From positions 1 through 64,000 of the forward strand of contig NZ_CP078079.1 of the NCBI RefSeq assembly GCF_020809045.1: DNA of 64,000 bases, given 5' to 3'. Numbering within the stretch: the stretch's first letter is position 1; each line of letters starts with the position of its first letter. The stretch is from Pseudarthrobacter sp. L1SW. Lineage in GTDB: Bacteria > Actinomycetota > Actinomycetes > Actinomycetales > Micrococcaceae. Both the position numbers and the translations under genes were made by a program. The notes beneath the pieces were generated by a model. That model ran no database searches and had not been told where the DNA came from. It saw only the letters and a program-made list of their open reading frames with translations. Positions 29,415-37,408 of the stretch are shown here, piece by piece.

Positions 29415-30154
29415 GTGCGGCCACCAGGGCTGGCGGGCAGAAGGCGGAAGATGATTTTTGTCCGTCCCATAGTGATGGTGGAGCCGTCAGTGAGTTCGGT
29501 GCTTCCTGACACCTTCTGCCCGTTGACGTAGCTGCCGTTGGTGGAACCCATGTCCACTGCGCTGGTGACCCCGTTGGCAGTGCGGATTTCCAGGTGGCGG
29601 CGTGAGACGCCGGTGTCCTCGACGTGGATGTCCGCTTCGGAGGACCTGCCAAGGACGATGGACGGGGCGTTGAGGGAGTAGCGCTGCCCGTCGATGTCCA
29701 GAACGGGCTGAAGGCGTACCGGCTGGCGGCTGGGGGCGGCCGGTACGTTGGGGCGCTGCGGCTGGCCGGCGGGGGCGCCCTTGGACTTCTCGGTTGAGGA
29801 GACGATCTCGAAATCGCCGGCGCGCAGCTCGGCGTCCCGGCGGAAGGAGATGCGGACTGAACCCTGGAGGGTGTAGCCCTGGCTGCGGACGTGGTTGATG
29901 ACGACGTCGCAAAGCTCTTCGGCCAGCGGTGTGCCCCATTCCTGGGCCCGCTTGAAGTCGTCCTCGCTGAGTTGCACGTCGAAGACGTTGGGCGCGAGGG
30001 TCCGGCCGGCCGCCACCGTCAGTGCTTTGTGGTCCACTTCGCGGCGCAGCCTGCTGGCGATCTCCACGGGTTCAACCTGGGCGCGCGAGCCGGTGGAGAA
30101 GACGCCCCGGACAGCCTTTTCAATGCCGCGTTCAACCTTGTCCAGCAGGCCCAT
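29411..30154 (-). CDS. fhaA: FhaA: DUF3662 and FHA domain protein
   Basis: The 247-residue protein begins MGLLDKVERGIEKAVRGVF, a DUF3662 domain (about 1-120), then a short linker and a C-terminal FHA domain (about 160-240) with VLGRSSEADI, VSRRHLEI and MGSTNGSYVNG. The mycobacterial homologue binds phosphorylated MviN and tunes peptidoglycan synthesis. The linker is much shorter than the roughly 300-residue linker of M. tuberculosis FhaA. ATG 30154 follows AAAGGAGAAGG, a strong ribosome site; it is the first gene of the operon, so the promoter should lie in the next 150 bases. Confidence 0.95.
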   Translation of the reverse strand: MGLLDKVERGIEKAVRGVFSTGSRAQVEPVEIASRLRREVDHKALTVAAGRTLAPNVFDVQLSEDDFKRAQEWGTPLAEELCDVVINHVRSQGYTLQGSVRISFRRDAELRAGDFEIVSSTEKSKGAPAGQPQRPNVPAAPSRQPVRLQPVLDIDGQRYSLNAPSIVLGRSSEADIHVEDTGVSRRHLEIRTANGVTSAVDMGSTNGSYVNGQKVSGSTELTDGSTITMGRTKIIFRLLPASPGGRT

Positions 30155-30530
30155 GGTCCTTCTCCTTTCCCCCCGGCAGCGGGGCAGTTTCCGTTGCGGA
30201 GCTGCACCCGCGGTGCAGCTCACAAGTCAGCGGTGCGCCTGCATGCAGCAGTCACTCCTACATCAGATACTACTGGGCAGGGCTGTGAATGACCTTAATC
30301 AGCAACGCCCGGGGGCCTCCGAAAGTTCGGTCCCTTGCCTGGTTCGGCGCGGTCCGGGCGTGGGTTTCAACTACGGAAAGGGGCAGGAGGCGGCCCGGCT
30401 TTTTGCCTCCGGGTGGGGGTCTGCGGAGCCCAATTGGTGTTTTCCGTCCACCTTCCGTTATGCTTGATCTCGCTGCTTTTGCAAGGTAACGGATGCGGGA
30501 AACCCGCCGGGGCTTCGTGAAAGAAGTTGC
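30155..30530. other. Spacer between fhaA and tRNA-Leu
   Basis: 376 bases without a supported gene. It should carry divergent promoters for the fhaA operon (minus) and tRNA-Leu (plus). TATGCT near 30471 is a possible tRNA-Leu -10 box. On the minus strand TAGTAT near 30268 is a possible fhaA -10. I found no convincing -35 for either. Short overlapping frames here have no ribosome site. Confidence 0.45.
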
Positions 30531-30613
30531 GCGCGAGTGGCGGAACGGCAGACGCGCTGGCTTCAGGTGCCAGTATCCGAAAGGGTGTGGGGGTTCAAAT
30601 CCCCCCTCGCGCA
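30531..30613 (+). tRNA. tRNA-Leu(CAG)
   Basis: An 83-base class II tRNA: acceptor GCGCGAG pairs with CTCGCGC, anticodon stem CTGGC/GCCAG with loop TTCAGGT gives anticodon CAG, a long variable arm TATCCGAAAGGGTGT follows, and the T-arm is GGGGGTTCAAATCCCCC. Discriminator A is at 30613 and CCA is not encoded. Confidence 0.96.
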
Positions 30614-30621
30614 CGCAAATG

Positions 30622-30654
30622 AAAGAGCTCCGGTCGAGAGACCGGGGCTCTTTT
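30622..30654 (+). terminator. Terminator after tRNA-Leu
   Basis: Arms AAAGAGCTCCGGTC (30622-30635) and GACCGGGGCTCTTT (30640-30653) with a GAGA loop are followed by T residues, nine bases after the tRNA end. This is a strong intrinsic terminator. Confidence 0.85.
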
Positions 30655-30757
30655 GCTTTAACTCCGCTCACCTGGGCTTGTTCGCGATTCCGTGCTTTGA
30701 AGGTTCTGGTCCGCAAGCAAGCCTAGGTTCCGGCGGGTTGCCGGGATGCACTCCAGG

Positions 30758-31456
30758 CTACGGCCGCGCGGAAGCCTTGAACCGGCGTCGTGAGTTGGCC
30801 AAATGGCTGCGCATGGCAGCCGCTGCCGCAGCCTCGTCGCCGTCTGCAATGGCATCCGAGATGGAGCGGTGCTCCTGGACCACCTGGTCGAAGTGGTCCC
30901 GGGCGTAATGCTCGGCGCCGGTCATCAGGCGGGTGCGCGGCATCGCGATCATCGTTTGGCCCAGGGCGGCCAGGCAGTCGGAGTAGTAGGGGTTGCCGGA
31001 GGCGGCTGCGATGGCGCGGTGGAACTCGAAGTCCGACTTCATGGCGTGGGCCGGGTGGCCGGCGCTGGCCGTGAACTGCTCCAGCGCAGCGGTGACGGCG
31101 CGAAGCTGCCGTTCGGTGTGGTTGCGGGCGGCCAGCGCGGCGGCCTCGGTTTCCACCCCCATGCGGAACTCGAGCAGATGGAGGCGGTCCTCCGTGGTGG
31201 CCACGGGGCGGGCCCCGGGTGCTGCCTGGGGCCCGTCCGATGGCGGGGTGAGGGCGAAGCTGCCCCGTCCCCGTTCGGTTTCAACAAGACCCTCGGCCTG
31301 AAGCCGGGTCAGTGCGGCGCGGACAACGGTCCGGCTGACGCCGAAATCGCTGATGAGGGTGTTTTCGCTGGGGAGCTTTTCACCTGGCTGGATGATGCCG
31401 TCGACGATGCGGTTGCGAAGGTCGGCGGCGAGGTCCGCGGTGAGGTTCCGGCTCAT
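30758..31456 (-). CDS. GntR/FadR-family regulator
   Basis: The 232-residue protein has an N-terminal winged helix (about 5-70) with LPSENTLISDFGVSRTVVRAAL, typical of GntR proteins, and a C-terminal all-helical FCD domain (about 85-225) with FRMGVETEAAALAA and DFEFHRAIAAASGN, the metal- and effector-binding part. It lies 18 bases downstream of the talarate/galactarate dehydratase gene on the same strand, so it probably represses that gene and itself through the inverted repeat at 32655-32683. The effector would be the sugar acid or its keto-deoxy product, which is inference. Confidence 0.92.
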   Translation of the reverse strand: MSRNLTADLAADLRNRIVDGIIQPGEKLPSENTLISDFGVSRTVVRAALTRLQAEGLVETERGRGSFALTPPSDGPQAAPGARPVATTEDRLHLLEFRMGVETEAAALAARNHTERQLRAVTAALEQFTASAGHPAHAMKSDFEFHRAIAAASGNPYYSDCLAALGQTMIAMPRTRLMTGAEHYARDHFDQVVQEHRSISDAIADGDEAAAAAAMRSHLANSRRRFKASARP

Positions 31457-31474
31457 GGCTTCAAGGTTACGGCT

Positions 31475-32608
31475 TTAGGGTTGCGCGCCGAACTCCACGG
31501 ACTCGGTGGTCCAGGCGCGTGCCTGGTCACTGAGGGTGACGCCGAGGCCGGGGCGGTCCGGGACGATCATCCGGCCGTGCTTGGTTTCGAGGCGCTCGTT
31601 GAACAGCGGGTCGAGCCAGTCGAAGTGCTCCACCCAGGGTTCCCGCGGGTAGGCGGCGGCGAGGTGGAGGTGGATTTCCATGGCGAAGTGCGGGGCGAGG
31701 CCCAGTCCGCGCTCGTCGGCGAGGGCGGCGAGGCGGAGGAACTGGGTTATGCCGCCAACGCGGGGTGCGTCGGGCTGGATGATGTCGCAGCCGTTGGCGT
31801 TGATGAGGCCCTTGTGTTCGGCCACGGAGGCCAGCATTTCGCCGGTGGCGATGGGCGTGTCCAGGACGTTCGCCAGGTGGGCATGGCCTTCGAAGTCGTA
31901 GGCATCCAGCGGTTCTTCGATCCAGATGAGGTTGAATTCCTCGAGCTGGCGTCCCATGCGCAGGGCGGTGGCACGGTCCCACTGCTGGTTGGCGTCCACC
32001 ATCAGCGGGACATCCCCGCCGATGTGTTCGCGGATGCCGGCCACGCGGCGGAGGTCTTCCTTGCTGTCCGGCAGGCCTACTTTGATCTTGATGCCGCCGA
32101 TGCCTTCTTCGAGGGACTGGGTGGCGCGTGCCTTGACCTCCTCAAGGGAGGCGTTGAGGAAGCCGCCGGAGGTGTTGTAAGTCTGCGCGGAGTCGCGGTA
32201 GGAGCCGAGGAACTTGGCGAGCGGCAGGCCCGCGCGTTTGGCTTTGAGGTCGTAGAGGGCGATGTCGATGGCGGCGAGGGCCTGGGTGGCGACGCCGGAG
32301 CGGCCCACCGAGGCGCCGGCCCAGAGGAGCTTGGTATGGATCTTGGCGATGTCGTTGGGGTCCTCGCCGATGATGCCCTCGGCCACTTCCTTGGCATGGG
32401 CGTACTGCGCGGGGCCGCCGGCGCGCTTGGAGTAGCTGAAGCCGACGCCGGTGTGGCCCAGTTCAGTGGTGATCTCGGCGAAGAGGAAGACCACCTCTGT
32501 CATGGGCTTCTGCCGGCCGGTGAACACCTTGGCGTCGCTGATGGGTACTGCGAGGGGGAGTCGGGCGGTGGACAGTTTGACGTGCCGGATCAGATCGACG
32601 GTACTCAT
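31475..32608 (-). CDS. L-talarate/galactarate dehydratase
   Basis: Enolase-superfamily enzyme that dehydrates an acid sugar to a 2-keto-3-deoxy acid. The 377-residue protein has the capping domain (1-125) with ISDAKVFTGRQKPMTEVVF and FSYSKRAGG, and a barrel with the general-base Lys in GGIKIKVG, metal ligands in MVDANQQWD, WIEEPLD and TGEML, and a catalytic His in LAPHFAMEIHLHL. By memory it closely resembles the characterised Salmonella L-talarate/galactarate dehydratase, including the ISDAKV and NTSGGFL motifs. Start ATG 32608 follows AAGGAG. The regulator gene is directly downstream; further catabolic genes are not adjacent. Confidence 0.88.
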   Translation of the reverse strand: MSTVDLIRHVKLSTARLPLAVPISDAKVFTGRQKPMTEVVFLFAEITTELGHTGVGFSYSKRAGGPAQYAHAKEVAEGIIGEDPNDIAKIHTKLLWAGASVGRSGVATQALAAIDIALYDLKAKRAGLPLAKFLGSYRDSAQTYNTSGGFLNASLEEVKARATQSLEEGIGGIKIKVGLPDSKEDLRRVAGIREHIGGDVPLMVDANQQWDRATALRMGRQLEEFNLIWIEEPLDAYDFEGHAHLANVLDTPIATGEMLASVAEHKGLINANGCDIIQPDAPRVGGITQFLRLAALADERGLGLAPHFAMEIHLHLAAAYPREPWVEHFDWLDPLFNERLETKHGRMIVPDRPGLGVTLSDQARAWTTESVEFGAQP

Positions 32609-32654
32609 GGATTCTCCTTAGGGCGGCGCCGGGCTCCTTCGCCCGCCCTCTGAG

Positions 32655-32683
32655 AATACAAGTTGGTAACTTGTATTACAAGT
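32655..32683. promoter_or_regulatory. GntR-type operator upstream of the dehydratase
   Basis: Perfect inverted repeat AATACAAGTT (32655-32664), spacer GGT, AACTTGTATT (32668-32677). It overlaps a second perfect repeat, ACTTGTA-T-TACAAGT (32669-32683). The GT-N-AC core fits FadR/GntR operators. It begins 46 bases upstream of the dehydratase ATG. Binding by the neighbouring GntR protein is inferred. Confidence 0.75.
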
Positions 32684-33004
32684 ATCGTCCGCTGCTACAC
32701 CAACGATCCCCGCCCACGATCCGCCTGACATCACGTGGGGGTGTACTCCGGGCGACGGATGACCTCGTCTCCGGCCATAGTGCGAGGGCCAGGATTGAAG
32801 TCATAGAGCGCTGCGAATCAGGGCGGAGTCGTCCATGATCCAGGTCTGCTCATGCCCATGGTGGAAATTCTTGAATGGATTACTGACCGCGGCCTTCCTG
32901 CATATCCCGTCCCTGCGATGCGGTGACTCCCGGTACAACGAGCATAGCCTCGCACGCCTTCCTGATGCAGAGGCGGACAGGCGGCCCGCCCCCTCTTGCC
33001 GCCC
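32684..33004. other. Spacer with no recognised gene
   Basis: About 320 bases between the dehydratase operator and the 3' end of the TetR gene. Short frames in several phases have no ribosome site and no recognisable product. The lower GC and rare-codon look of 32,780-32,960 could be decayed coding sequence, but I cannot name it. Confidence 0.4.
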
Positions 33005-33706
33005 TTACCCCCGCAGGGCACCCAGCCCCGAAATCAGCGCCTCCAGCCCCAGCTCGAACGCCACGTCCGCCGGGCGCGCCGCAGCAGAGGAAGAGCTCCG
33101 CACCGCAGCCGTGAAGTGCGGCGTCGAGTCCGCCATGGACCCGGAATCAAAGATGTCGGCAGGCGCCGTCACGTCATACGCGGAGCCGAAAATGAACGAC
33201 TCCAGCGCCACGATTGAGGACACGACGCGCTCCTCTGGAAAGCCGGCGTCGAGGAACCCCTTGCTCACGGTCTCGTACATCGCCAGAGTCTGCGGGGCGT
33301 CCGTCACGGGCAGGACGGCGATGACCGGAATCAGGGGCGTGTGCTCGGCGAAAACATTCCGGTAGCTCCAGGCCCAGCTGCGCACGGCGTCTTCCCACGG
33401 CGCCGAGCCAAAGTCTGACACGTCAACCAGGGACGTGAGATGGTCCTCCACCAGGAGCAGTACGTCCCGTTTCGAGGCCACATGGTTGTAAAGGGCCGAC
33501 GGCGCCACGTCCAGTTCCTTGGCCAGGCCCGCCATGGTGAGCCCGTCGTAGCCCTTCCGGCCAATGAGCTCCAGGGCGGCTGCCGTGATCCCGGCCTTGT
33601 CCAGGACGGCGGCCGAGGGCCGCCCCGCCTTCCTCTTCTGCGAACCGGGAATCTCCGCGGACGCAGCCTCCGCGGAACGTCCCTGTACAGCTGGTCCTGC
33701 CGGCAT
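33005..33706 (-). CDS. TetR-family regulator, probable polyamine-gene repressor
   Basis: The 233-residue protein has an N-terminal TetR helix-turn-helix (about 25-75) with GLTMAGLAKELDVAPSALYN and a C-terminal TetR_C-like domain (about 95-225) with Ala/Ser-rich helix ends. It is divergent from the putrescine oxidase gene; the 21-bp palindrome at 33786-33806 in the shared spacer is its likely operator, and a copy lies at the agmatine deiminase promoter. I start at ATG 33706, after GAAAGG; an in-frame start at 33736 is also open. The ligand is probably a polyamine or its aldehyde, which is inference. Confidence 0.9.
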   Translation of the reverse strand: MPAGPAVQGRSAEAASAEIPGSQKRKAGRPSAAVLDKAGITAAALELIGRKGYDGLTMAGLAKELDVAPSALYNHVASKRDVLLLVEDHLTSLVDVSDFGSAPWEDAVRSWAWSYRNVFAEHTPLIPVIAVLPVTDAPQTLAMYETVSKGFLDAGFPEERVVSSIVALESFIFGSAYDVTAPADIFDSGSMADSTPHFTAAVRSSSSAAARPADVAFELGLEALISGLGALRG

Positions 33707-33785
33707 CAGTGGCCTTTCTCTGGTGGTCTCCAGCATTATTCCATCCGGCCCTTCCGGTCCCGGCCCCCAGCAGCTATAGTTCTAA

Positions 33786-33806
33786 TAAATGAACGTCATT
33801 CATTTA
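33786..33806. promoter_or_regulatory. Operator TAAATGAA-N5-TTCATTTA (putrescine oxidase copy)
   Basis: Perfect 8-base arms TAAATGAA (33786-33793) and TTCATTTA (33799-33806) with spacer CGTCA. A candidate -10 box TATAGT at 33775-33780 lies just upstream on the plus strand, so the predicted start site falls within the palindrome, as expected for repression. The same arms recur at 52932-52952. Confidence 0.85.
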
Positions 33807-33844
33807 CCGACCGCCCGAACCGGGGAGGCCGAAGAAAGGACATC

Positions 33845-35230
33845 ATGCTGAACCTGAACCGCGACGTCGTGGTCGTCGGAGCCGGGCCCTCGGGACTCAC
33901 CGCAGCCCGTGAACTGAAGAAAGCCGGCCTCACCGTTGCCGTGCTGGAGGCGAGAGACCGCGTGGGCGGCCGCACCTGGACCGGCACCATCGACGGCGCC
34001 ATGCTCGAGATCGGCGGCCAGTGGGTCTCGCCGGACCAGACCGTACTCCTGGACCTCCTCGACGAACTGGGCCTGCAGACGTATCCGCGCTACCGCGAGG
34101 GCCAGTCGATGTACATCGGTAAGGACGGCATTCCCGTCCGCTATACCGGCGGCACCTTCCCCGTGGACCCGGACACCGAAGCGGAGATGAACAAGCTCAT
34201 CGCCCTGCTGGACGGCCTCGCCGCCGAGATCGGCCCCACCGAACCCTGGGCCCACCCGAAGGCGCGTGAGCTGGACACCATCTCCTTCCACCACTGGCTG
34301 CGCAAGCACTCCGCCAATGAGGAAGCCTGCAACAACATCGGCCTCTTCATCGCCGGCGGGATGCTCACCAAGCCCGCCCACGCCTTCTCCGCCCTCCAGG
34401 CCGTCCTGATGGCCGCCTCCGCCGGCTCCTTCACCCACCTCACGGACGAGGACTTCATCCTGGACCGCCGGGTTGTGGGCGGGATGCAGCAGGTCTCCCT
34501 GCTGCTCGCGCAGGAGATGGGGGACGACGTCGTGCTTGACTCCCCGGTGCGCACCATCAACTGGGAGCCGGACGCCGACGGCGGGCACCGCGTCACCGTC
34601 GAATCCGAGCGGGCCACGGTCAACGCCCGGTTCGTCATCATGGCCGTTCCGCCCAACCTCTACTCCCGCGTCTCGTTCAACCCGCCGCTGCCGCGCCGCC
34701 AGCACCAGATGCACCAGCACCAGTCGCTTGGTCTCGTCATCAAGGTCCACGCTGTCTACAGCCGCCCGTTCTGGCGGAATTCCGGCCTCTCCGGCACCTG
34801 CTTCGGCGCTGGCTCCTTGGTCCAGGAGGTCTACGACAACACCAACTTCGGCGACACCCGGGGCACCCTGGTGGGCTTCGTCTCCGATGAAAAGGCCGAC
34901 GCCGTCTTCGAGTTGGGTGCCGACGACCGCAAGAAGGCCATTCTGGAATCCATCGCCGGGTTCCTGGGCGCCGAGGCGCTCGAGCCCGAGGTGTACTACG
35001 AATCCGACTGGGGCTCGGAGGAATGGACCCGCGGTGCCTACGCGTCCAGCTACGACCTCGGCGGACTCCACCGCTACGGCAAGGACCAGCACGTCCCGGT
35101 GGGTCCCATCTTTTGGTCATCCTCCGACCTCGCCGCCGAAGGCTACCAGCACGTGGACGGCGCCATCAGGATGGGCCTCCGCACCGCTGCCAGCATCTGC
35201 GAAGCGGCACGGGTGGCCGTTCCCGCCTGA
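33845..35230 (+). CDS. puo: Flavin amine oxidase, putrescine oxidase type
   Basis: FAD enzyme that oxidises primary amines; the close relatives from Micrococcaceae and Rhodococcus convert putrescine to 4-aminobutanal, ammonia and H2O2. The 461-residue protein has the FAD motif VVVGAGPSGLTAARE at the N-terminus, GGRTWTG and the amine-oxidase signature EIGGQWVSPDQT. Near the C-terminus EWTRGAYASSYDLGG and FWSSSDLAAEGYQHVDGA form the flavin-binding end. I start at ATG 33845; the open frame upstream crosses the TetR gene. Operator sharing with agmatine deiminase supports a polyamine substrate. Confidence 0.88.
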   Translation: MLNLNRDVVVVGAGPSGLTAARELKKAGLTVAVLEARDRVGGRTWTGTIDGAMLEIGGQWVSPDQTVLLDLLDELGLQTYPRYREGQSMYIGKDGIPVRYTGGTFPVDPDTEAEMNKLIALLDGLAAEIGPTEPWAHPKARELDTISFHHWLRKHSANEEACNNIGLFIAGGMLTKPAHAFSALQAVLMAASAGSFTHLTDEDFILDRRVVGGMQQVSLLLAQEMGDDVVLDSPVRTINWEPDADGGHRVTVESERATVNARFVIMAVPPNLYSRVSFNPPLPRRQHQMHQHQSLGLVIKVHAVYSRPFWRNSGLSGTCFGAGSLVQEVYDNTNFGDTRGTLVGFVSDEKADAVFELGADDRKKAILESIAGFLGAEALEPEVYYESDWGSEEWTRGAYASSYDLGGLHRYGKDQHVPVGPIFWSSSDLAAEGYQHVDGAIRMGLRTAASICEAARVAVPA

Positions 35231-35243
35231 GCCAGGGCGGCCC

Positions 35244-37211
35244 TCACACCATGGCTGGCTCCAATGGAACGTCTGCCACGGTGCTGTCGAAGGCCTCGGG
35301 GTCCAGATACCCCAGCGCCTGGGCAACCGGGACGGCGGAAGCCGCAGCCCAGGCCTGGGGGCGGCAGGAGGCAGGGTACGGAACCGGGGGCCACGTGTCC
35401 GCGGCGCCGTGGCCGGCAAATAGCTCGGGAAGGCGCCAGTTGAATCCCTGTGCCGCCCGGAGCAGCCCGCCCGCCAGCTTGCGCGCCTCCTCGAAATATC
35501 CCTCGGCCAGCAGGCCGCTGAGGATCATCGCGCTGTCGTGCGTCCACACCGACCCCGCGTGGTACCTGGTGGGCCAGTAGGCGGCGTTGGTGGTGGAGAT
35601 GGTCCGGATGCCGTACCCGGAGTACATGGACGGGTCCATCAGTCGGCGGACCACGATGTCCGTTTCCTCGGCATCCAGGATTCCGGTCCCCAGCAGGTGC
35701 CCCATATTGCTGGCGATACCGTCCACCGGGTTCTTTGCCGCGTCCAGTGCAATCGCCGGATACCGCCCGCTTTCGTCTTCGCACCAGAACTTTGCCCGAA
35801 AGCGTTCGCTCATTGCCTCCGCATACGTGCGCCATTCCACCGCCTCGGCAATGTCCTCGCCTTCCCCGAAGGCCTCCAGCAGGTCGGCGCCGGCGAGGGC
35901 AGCCGCGTATGCGTACCCCTGCACCTCACACAGTGCGATAGAGCCCTCCGCCAGGCTGCCGTTGTGCCATCGGATGGAGTCGCCGCTGTCCTTCCATCCC
36001 TGGTTGGCCAGTCCGTGGCCCGAGGTATCCAGGTATTCCAGGAAGCCGTCGCCGTCCGAGTCGGCGTGGTCCCGGAGCCAGCCAAGCGCGCGCACCAGGT
36101 GCGGCATCAGGTCCCGCACCTCGTCCTCCGGCATGCCTGCCTGCCACGCCTCGTGCAGCAACATGATCCACAGCGGGGTGGCATCGATCGTTCCGTAATA
36201 GACCGGCGGGAGGGAAACCTTGCCGTCCAGGGTGACGGTATTGGTGACGCGCCGGACCTCATGCAGGATCTTGCCCGGCTGTTCGGCAGTGGCGGTATCC
36301 GCCTGGACACCCTGGCGCTGCGCCAGTGCCCGGAGCGTACCGGCTGCGAGGGTTGTGTCGATGGGGAGCAGCATGCGTGCGGCAATCAGGGAATCACGGC
36401 CGAACATGGTGAAGAACCAGGGGGCACCGGCGGCCAGGAACGTGTCATCCGGCGATTCCCGGTCAGCCATCCGCAGGCCATTGAGGTCGCTGACGGCGTG
36501 GTGCAGCAACCGGGCGATGTCGGCACTGCCGTGGTCCTGTGGTGCCTCCTCCGCCGGCCCGGACAGCTCCGGTACTGCCAGCTCGCGAGTGCGCGGCGCG
36601 ATCATGGGAGCGGCAGAATCATGGGCTTCCAGGCGCCACGAGACCTCGGTGCTGCCGCCGGCAGGCACGGTGACCAGCCACGTTGCGGTGACTTCGGCCT
36701 TGTCCGCGTGGAGAGTGGGGGAGCCGGTGAATGCCAGCTGCAGGTGCGTATGTCCGTCCCGCCACTGCCATCCGTCCGTGCGGACCTGCGGCAGGTCCGT
36801 CGAGTACTGCCCCTGTTTGATCTTTTCCAAAGGAGTGTTATCGGAGGTCATGCGGATCTCGACGGCAAACGTAGCCGGGCTGGACAGGGCGGAGACGATC
36901 TCGATCGACTCGCTGACGCCGGCCCCGTCCGCCGAACGCGTCCGGCGCAGCGACACCAGCGGGTCCGCGATGCTGGGGTCCGTGCGGATGAAGCTCAGGT
37001 AACCCACCGTGTCCGCCCCGTGGGTCTGGGTTGAAACCCACCGGGGCTCCACGCCCTCAACGGTCAGCAGGACGGCGGAGACGACGCGCTCATCGGAGCA
37101 GTAGATGCCCTGGGCCTCGGTGCCCCTGATCTGGCCGTCCGCCTCGGACCAGGCCTGCACTGGTGCGGCAAAGACTCCGGACAGATCGTGCATGAAGGGC
37201 TGATGGGTCAC
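35244..37211 (-). CDS. Glycogen-debranching-type glycosidase (amylo-alpha-1,6-glucosidase family)
   Basis: The 655-residue protein has an N-terminal beta-sandwich of the glycogen debranching N-domain type (about 10-205) with QGIYCSDERVVSAVLLTV, and an (alpha/alpha)6 barrel (about 230-640) with MFGRDSLIAARM, NQGWKDSGDS and YWPTRYHAGSVWTHDSAM. Conserved Asp and Glu residues in these motifs are likely catalytic. No signal peptide is present, so it should act in the cytoplasm on imported oligosaccharide. GTG 37211 follows AGGAG. It is divergent from a LacI gene and a sugar ABC operon, with LacI-type sites in the spacer. Confidence 0.85.
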   Translation of the reverse strand: MTHQPFMHDLSGVFAAPVQAWSEADGQIRGTEAQGIYCSDERVVSAVLLTVEGVEPRWVSTQTHGADTVGYLSFIRTDPSIADPLVSLRRTRSADGAGVSESIEIVSALSSPATFAVEIRMTSDNTPLEKIKQGQYSTDLPQVRTDGWQWRDGHTHLQLAFTGSPTLHADKAEVTATWLVTVPAGGSTEVSWRLEAHDSAAPMIAPRTRELAVPELSGPAEEAPQDHGSADIARLLHHAVSDLNGLRMADRESPDDTFLAAGAPWFFTMFGRDSLIAARMLLPIDTTLAAGTLRALAQRQGVQADTATAEQPGKILHEVRRVTNTVTLDGKVSLPPVYYGTIDATPLWIMLLHEAWQAGMPEDEVRDLMPHLVRALGWLRDHADSDGDGFLEYLDTSGHGLANQGWKDSGDSIRWHNGSLAEGSIALCEVQGYAYAAALAGADLLEAFGEGEDIAEAVEWRTYAEAMSERFRAKFWCEDESGRYPAIALDAAKNPVDGIASNMGHLLGTGILDAEETDIVVRRLMDPSMYSGYGIRTISTTNAAYWPTRYHAGSVWTHDSAMILSGLLAEGYFEEARKLAGGLLRAAQGFNWRLPELFAGHGAADTWPPVPYPASCRPQAWAAASAVPVAQALGYLDPEAFDSTVADVPLEPAMV

Positions 37212-37248
37212 GGGGAAGCTCCTGGAAGGGTGGGAGGCGGCCTGAAAT

Positions 37249-37319
37249 TTGATCGTTCAAAAAATTTCGCTGGTAGGCACGCGCAAAAGATTGACAGGGG
37301 ATTTGAACGTTCATATTGT
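37249..37319. promoter_or_regulatory. Divergent LacI-controlled promoter region
   Basis: TTGATCGTTCAA at 37249-37260 lies 38 bases upstream of the debranching-enzyme start. TGAACGTTCA, a perfect palindrome at 37304-37313, lies between TTGACA (37291-37296) and TATTGT (37314-37319), which are spaced 17 bases apart and form a consensus-like promoter for the LacI gene. The shared core GA-CGTTCA suggests one LacI protein controls both directions, including its own gene. Confidence 0.8.
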
Positions 37320-37408
37320 TTATGACATCAGCAGAGATTGCAACATCCCCCGGCACGCTTTCCCACAAGGACCCAGAAGCCGGGGACAGAACTCAAAGGA
37401 GATCGGCT

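Noticed and set aside
30803..32653. 616-codon plus-strand frame over the GntR and dehydratase genes
   Set aside because: Antisense shadow; the opposite strand has full enzyme and regulator motifs.
32818..33021. Short minus-strand frame in the spacer
   Set aside because: No ribosome site, composition unlike neighbours, and no recognisable product.
33440..33844. N-terminal extension of the putrescine oxidase frame
   Set aside because: It runs through the TetR gene and the operator; the FAD motif starts just after ATG 33845.
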